From assembly GCA_028023455.1 (NCBI GenBank), contig JAQFVV010012498.1:2701001-2765000 (forward strand): a stretch of DNA of 64,000 bases, given 5' to 3'. The translations under genes were made by a program, and so were the position numbers. The stretch comes from Epiperipatus broadwayi (taxonomy: Eukaryota > Onychophora > Udeonychophora > Euonychophora > Peripatidae). Every line of letters starts with the position of its first letter. The stretch's first letter is position 1. Shown here in pieces: positions 58,172 through 64,000 of this stretch. Below the pieces are notes generated by a model. It worked only from the letters and a program-made list of their open reading frames with translations. It had not been told where the DNA came from and made no database searches.

Positions 58172-59925
58172 TCATGTCCAACAACTCATGGTTTTGAAGC
58201 TGAAACCATTTAATTATGATCGTCCCTTGATCTTCATGGAAGGGCTTTACACATAATATGACAAGTCACTTATTAGATGATTTATTTAAGTTTTAGGAAG
58301 TGGTCCCATGATGATTAATGATTGAATGGGATGGGTTCACACTTGCACGACTTCCCTTACTTCACCTCTTTCGATTTTTGTTATGCCACAGAGGTCAAAC
58401 TCATTTTGGGCAGGTACATATACCCTATTTCAAAAGATAATTACTTATATCTGATATATGCATTGTATATGTGTATGTATGATTGATTCGAAAATAGAAA
58501 AATTAAACAACAAACAACTAATTTGATTTAATATTTATTATTTAACAATTTTTTCTGATGATCATTATTCATAATTCTTTATAACAAAGTGGTGTATGTA
58601 TTTACTGTTTAGTGAGGAAAAATCATCCTTCATTTGTATTCATTAACCATTTATTAACCCATAATCCCTATGAAAGATAGTCATTCCCATTCCAATTTAA
58701 CAAACTCAAATTTACACCCAAGACAATTTCGAAACTATATTTTAATAATTAAATCTTGGATAATTAAATTGCCATGAAATTATTTGGTAATTAATTTCTA
58801 CCCTGCTTGTCTATATTTTGAGATCTGTTGAGAATTGCTTATAGATCATGATCCCCATCCTATTCTGCTGTATATAGACCTATGATAGGATAGACCAATC
58901 ATTTAAGAGTTAGTCATACATTCCAAATAACAAATCTAATAATAAATTTCATTAACCACAAACATTGAACACAAAAAAATATTGTAACTGTCAAAGGGAA
59001 AGCACTTAATATTGAATAAAATTAGTTTCATCTTTCAGGTCAGTAGACTGATGTACCAATTGATAATCAAGTCAGAAGTCTGCACCTAAATTTTATTATT
59101 AAATGAAAAGTAAAAAAGAAGAATTGATAGCTCCCCTCCCTCTAGAATAATTGATGGTTAGATGGATTGACTCTCTATTTCAAAAAAAGAAATCAAATTA
59201 ACAAGCAAAATAAAAATGAAATATAAATATAATTTGGGAAGTTAATCCAACATAGTGTAGCTATAGTTTGAAGTTTTGTAATCAACATTGTAAAACATGT
59301 AGTATCCTTGATCTTAGGAAATCTCATTTGCATAAAATGAATTGTGGTCGATCAGATAGTCTTCAGCCACCATCTGGGTCTTCATGTTGGTGATTCACAC
59401 TTTTTTATAAATTATCTTTCCTTTTCTAAGATCACTTTTTTGCTTGATTATAGCATGTTGTAGATCTTTTACTATTGTGGTCATCATGATGTTAATTTGA
59501 AATGACAATCATATCACAAACTCTGGGTTTTATGACAGGCAGTTCCATCTTCCATGACATTTTATTACTTCTTAGCCACACATTCTTTGTTTTTTCTAGC
59601 TTATAACTCATGTTAAAAATATAAGCTTTATAGAATTAAGATAGATCTTTTAATCAACTTCCTCAAATTGCAATCATAGTGGTTTAATGACTTCAATAGT
59701 AATGATAGTTAATATGAGAAATAAATTGGATTTTAAGAGATTATCAAATATCTTTTCTTGATGATGCAATTTATTCGCCTTCCTTTTGTTTTTCTTACAA
59801 AGAACTAAAAGTGTTCTATCTTGTCTTTCAGTTCTTATTTTTTTAGATCACGAGTTTCAAGCTCGAGCTTTACTTTCATTGTTAAAATCACTTTGATCTT
59901 TTTATAATTTTATGCTGGATTATAA
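58169..59925. other. No gene recognised
   Basis: AT-rich, with no long frame, domain or repeat pair seen. Confidence 0.5.
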
Positions 59926-60419
<494 letters not shown>

Positions 60420-60662
60420 TGAAGCAGATGATCTGAAGAGAGAGCGAGAGAGAGAGAGAGATGCTTCACAGCCCATTTACAGTCTCCTACCACCAAACCA
60501 TGTTTAAACTCATTCTTACACACATATACATATTTACTAACATATACTTTTCCTCTGCTTAAGCATTTAAACATAACTGATGTAATATTTATATATCTTA
60601 ATGCAAAATAATTTAATAAATAAATATTTAATATTATTTTAATGTATATGCATGTCTAATGG

Positions 60663-60717
<55 letters not shown>

Positions 60718-63074
60718 GTGTGGGGAGACTGATAATAAATTGTATTAATAATTATATTATTCATATATTTTAAAAGTCATATATGAAATGTATTATTTTT
60801 TATATTTAATTTAGCAGTCAGAAAATGATGCAATTTTTTTAAGAAGTTTCTTGAAAACAATTACCCGGAAAAGCCCATTAGTTAAAAGTAAAAGATTACA
60901 ATTTGTAATAGTAAAATAAAATCCACTAGTGAAAATTTTATCCATGCCAACTTGTTTAAAATCATAAGACTTATTTTAAAACAATCGTTCAAGAAACTTG
61001 TAACAGGATTGCATTGTTTCAAAAGACTTACAAAACAAAAGATATCTGGTCAGCAGATTTCAGCTTTGCTAAAGTCCTCAAATTGCCTCAAGTCCAGCAG
61101 TTAAGAGCTATACTACATCATACAAAAAGGGAGTATAAATACAGTCAGATTTGAATCCAAAGAGAAGGAGACAACCATAAATTAATGATGGTCCAACATA
61201 ATCCATGCTAGTTTGAATCTTCATTCAATGTGCCATAAGTAGGGGAAACTTTACCTTCCCCTCTGTTCCAACATGCTCATTCCTGTAATAAAAGCTCCGG
61301 ATCCCATGCCTATGAACTTTCAAATGTCTAATAATTAAATAAGTAAAATGCTATCTATGATGCCTTATTCCAAACCTGATGAACATTCCAAACACCAAGA
61401 AATGCTAACATTTATGAAAGGTAAAAGAACTTTAGCCACTCTATGATTCTATTAAATTCAGCCTTCTATAACAACAACAATCCTGAAGCTCTCCTCTAAT
61501 ATCTTATGTAAATGTTTATATTACATGTAATTTTATTTAGTATAACCCTATATAACTTAACCTGTTCTATCATTGAACCTCTATTCAATATGTTTTCTTC
61601 TTTTATTTCCATGTGGCAATCATATTTTATTTCATTATTATATTACATATTTTGTGTTTTAAAATGCCAGTAATATTTCAAACTCACTAGCATGTAATTC
61701 CTTTCTAGTTTTCCTACCCATTACTAATAGGGTAATTAAGAACTTATTTTAATTAAAAACAAGTCTTATTTGACTTATGCAAATGCTTGTGAGTTTGGAA
61801 AAACAAAGTAATTATCCTATAAATTGTTGTAGAAAAACAGATCAACATCTGTTTTTTTAAAAATGTTTTTTTTTTTATCTTTTTAAAATGCGCTAATCCC
61901 AACCATAAATGTATTTCATATATGTAAAATCTAATTATTATCCCAGTTATTTCCACCACCCCATTTGTTTCTATATAAAAGTATTTATTTCTAATAATAG
62001 CAATTATTAACCGAAGTCTGTATTTATTAAACAGTGTGGGAAGTTATAAATAATTTAAAGTAAAGGGGAGGGAGAGTCTTTATGTCTTAAAATTTATATA
62101 ATTTAATTCATTTAAATCATCCATGCCTGTTTAGCAATTAGATCATACCATTATGCAGGATATTCTATAATTATGGGCATTAAATAATTAAAATAGTCTT
62201 TAAAGCTATATATCTCATTATCCCAAGCATTGCGTACATATAGACACATTCATTCCTATATTATATATTCATGCTTCTCTTTCCTATGGAGGTATCGCAA
62301 AGTCGAACCCCATCATCTTTCTCAAAGTCCAAGAACCAGGTTTTAACCCCCCCTGGGGACTTCTTTGATCATATGTACATGCTTTATATGGGGATTGCTC
62401 TGGAAAAACCAGCCCAATAAATGCATAGCCAATAGCTCTTCTTTCCTGAACCGATTCTGTTAACGTCGCAGACTTATATCGGTCTATTTCTCAAAATAAA
62501 TTCCATGAAGCACATGTTTGGATCCATGACTGGATCACATCAAATATGCTACCATGCATGTACCACTTTCTGTTGTATTTCTAATAAACCCATGAACATC
62601 TATAAGCCATAATGATGTGATTTTTGCTAAACAGATATCTATGTCCACTATTTAAAATGCGCATCATTGCAACGACCTTATTATTATTAATATATATATA
62701 TATTCATCAGCTATCCCTCACACGTCTGTCACTTTATTAACTGAATTAATAACTATATATTTGTACAAATGTAATGTTCCGTTATCAAATTATAATTATC
62801 TTTCAAGTCAGTTGAATGATATTTTGTTCTTTCTGGGGGTGTAGTGCCACTTCAATATTATATTTTTTAATAGTGCTAAACCTTATATTCATCATTATAG
62901 TATATATTATTGGCATTGCTGCAACTATCAATAAAATCATCTATTAAATTTGATTCTTAATTTATTAACCAAACGTAATATAATTTCTCTATGACATATT
63001 ATTATGTAATATTTATAAGGACAATGATCAATCAATGATGATATGCATTTATTAATGTTTTGTTAAAATAATAA

Positions 63075-63118
<44 letters not shown>

Positions 63119-63126
63119 AAATGTTG

Positions 63127-63162
<36 letters not shown>

Positions 63163-63556
63163 CAACATTTCCAAATTATTGTGTTTTTTTTTTTTGTTTA
63201 AACTAGTATTTTAATTAATAAGTTATGCCCCTACTGACTAGATGATCTCTGCTAATATATAATTAATATGATAGGGCATAATCTTTAATTGCTTCTAAAC
63301 TGTGTTCAATAAAATATCCCACCATTAAACTTTAGAGTCTTTTTGTGTCTCCGATGTGCAATGCTGGCGGAGAGAGATGAAATTAGATCTATATCATTGG
63401 GATTGTTGCTCATAAGTTGGTAGATCTGGAAAATAGGCAAATAGGGCAGAATTCATGACTTTTTCTGACTTATGCATCTTGCGCATGATTGTATTCAAGG
63501 TACTTTTGCCTGGATGCTAGATCTTGTTATGTGAACATACAAAACTGACCGGTACA
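60420..63556 (+). mobile_element. Solo LTR E3 of the E1 family, inserted in (CTAT)n
   Basis: Starts TGAAGCAGATGATCTGAAG and ends ACCGGTACA, aligning with both E1 LTRs along its length but clearly more diverged. Flanked by CTAT on both sides (60416-60419 and 63557-63560), consistent with a 4-bp duplication though uninformative within the microsatellite. TATA box at 61134-61141. It has extra (AG)n near 60438-60461 and (TA)n at 60666-60714, 63080-63111 and 63130-63160. Solo LTRs arise by recombination between the two LTRs of a full element. Confidence 0.88.
63119..63170. repeat. (TA)n-cored palindrome in E3
   Basis: AAATGTTGTA...TACAACATTT around TA. The E1 LTRs show no such palindrome at the equivalent place. 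Confidence 0.85.

Positions 63557-64000
<444 letters not shown>

Overview
This is AT-rich, non-coding-dominated DNA from a large, repeat-packed animal genome. I recognise no host gene. The evidence for an animal is the repeat content: LTR retrotransposons primed by a tRNA-Lys-like site, an RTE-type LINE, Penelope-like elements with GIY-YIG endonuclease, a Merlin (IS1595-like) DNA transposon, tRNA-derived retroposons, hammerhead ribozyme (HHR) repeats, and long (TA)n and (CTAT)n microsatellites. A mollusc, perhaps a cephalopod, is my best guess, but the sequence does not prove it.

Layout. 1-982 is a decayed coiled-coil gag-like frame. 3656-13702 is LTR element E1: 2.9 kb LTRs, 4-bp target duplication GCAC, a broken gag and no pol. 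14345-18858 is E4: two 2.0 kb LTRs around less than 0.5 kb. 18889-18956 is a ribozyme-repeat fragment. 19735-20005 is a foldback. 20006-21245 is a minus-strand gag remnant. 21514-23148 holds four about 395-bp units, two forward and two inverted, each with a hammerhead ribozyme motif; two cores are intact. 23165-26060 is a decayed RTE LINE on the minus strand. 26170-37680 is mostly unrecognised, with a (TA)n palindrome, a tRNA-like retropseudogene with a 15-bp target duplication, an RTE/Penelope chimera and a SINE-like repeat. 37781-38590 holds further hammerhead-bearing repeats. 40135-51743 is LTR element E2 (target duplication ATAT), a relative of E1; its 5' LTR carries a foldback with an intact hammerhead, and its 3' LTR carries a dead Merlin transposase. 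51854-55327 is an inverted solo LTR of the E4 family with a 1.8 kb insert containing telomere-like repeats. 55420-58055 is a 2.6 kb palindrome of two Penelope-like copies. 60420-63556 is a solo LTR of the E1 family (E3) inserted inside a (CTAT)n array.

The most interesting content is a family of small hammerhead repeats (monomers about 395-420 bp, tandem and inverted). They match the architecture described for animal retrozymes: tandem units with type I hammerheads and a very short stem III. Penelope-like elements, the retroelements known to carry hammerheads, lie in the same window and carry a degenerate hammerhead-like fold of their own. A second theme is a set of pol-less LTR elements with very large LTRs and a primer-binding site 20-25 nt inside the LTR border. 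A third is repeated inverted duplication centred on (TA)n tracts; in two cases a sister copy of the same repeat shows the state without the palindrome. Ribozyme folds, target duplications and motifs were read by eye; no search or folding program was run.
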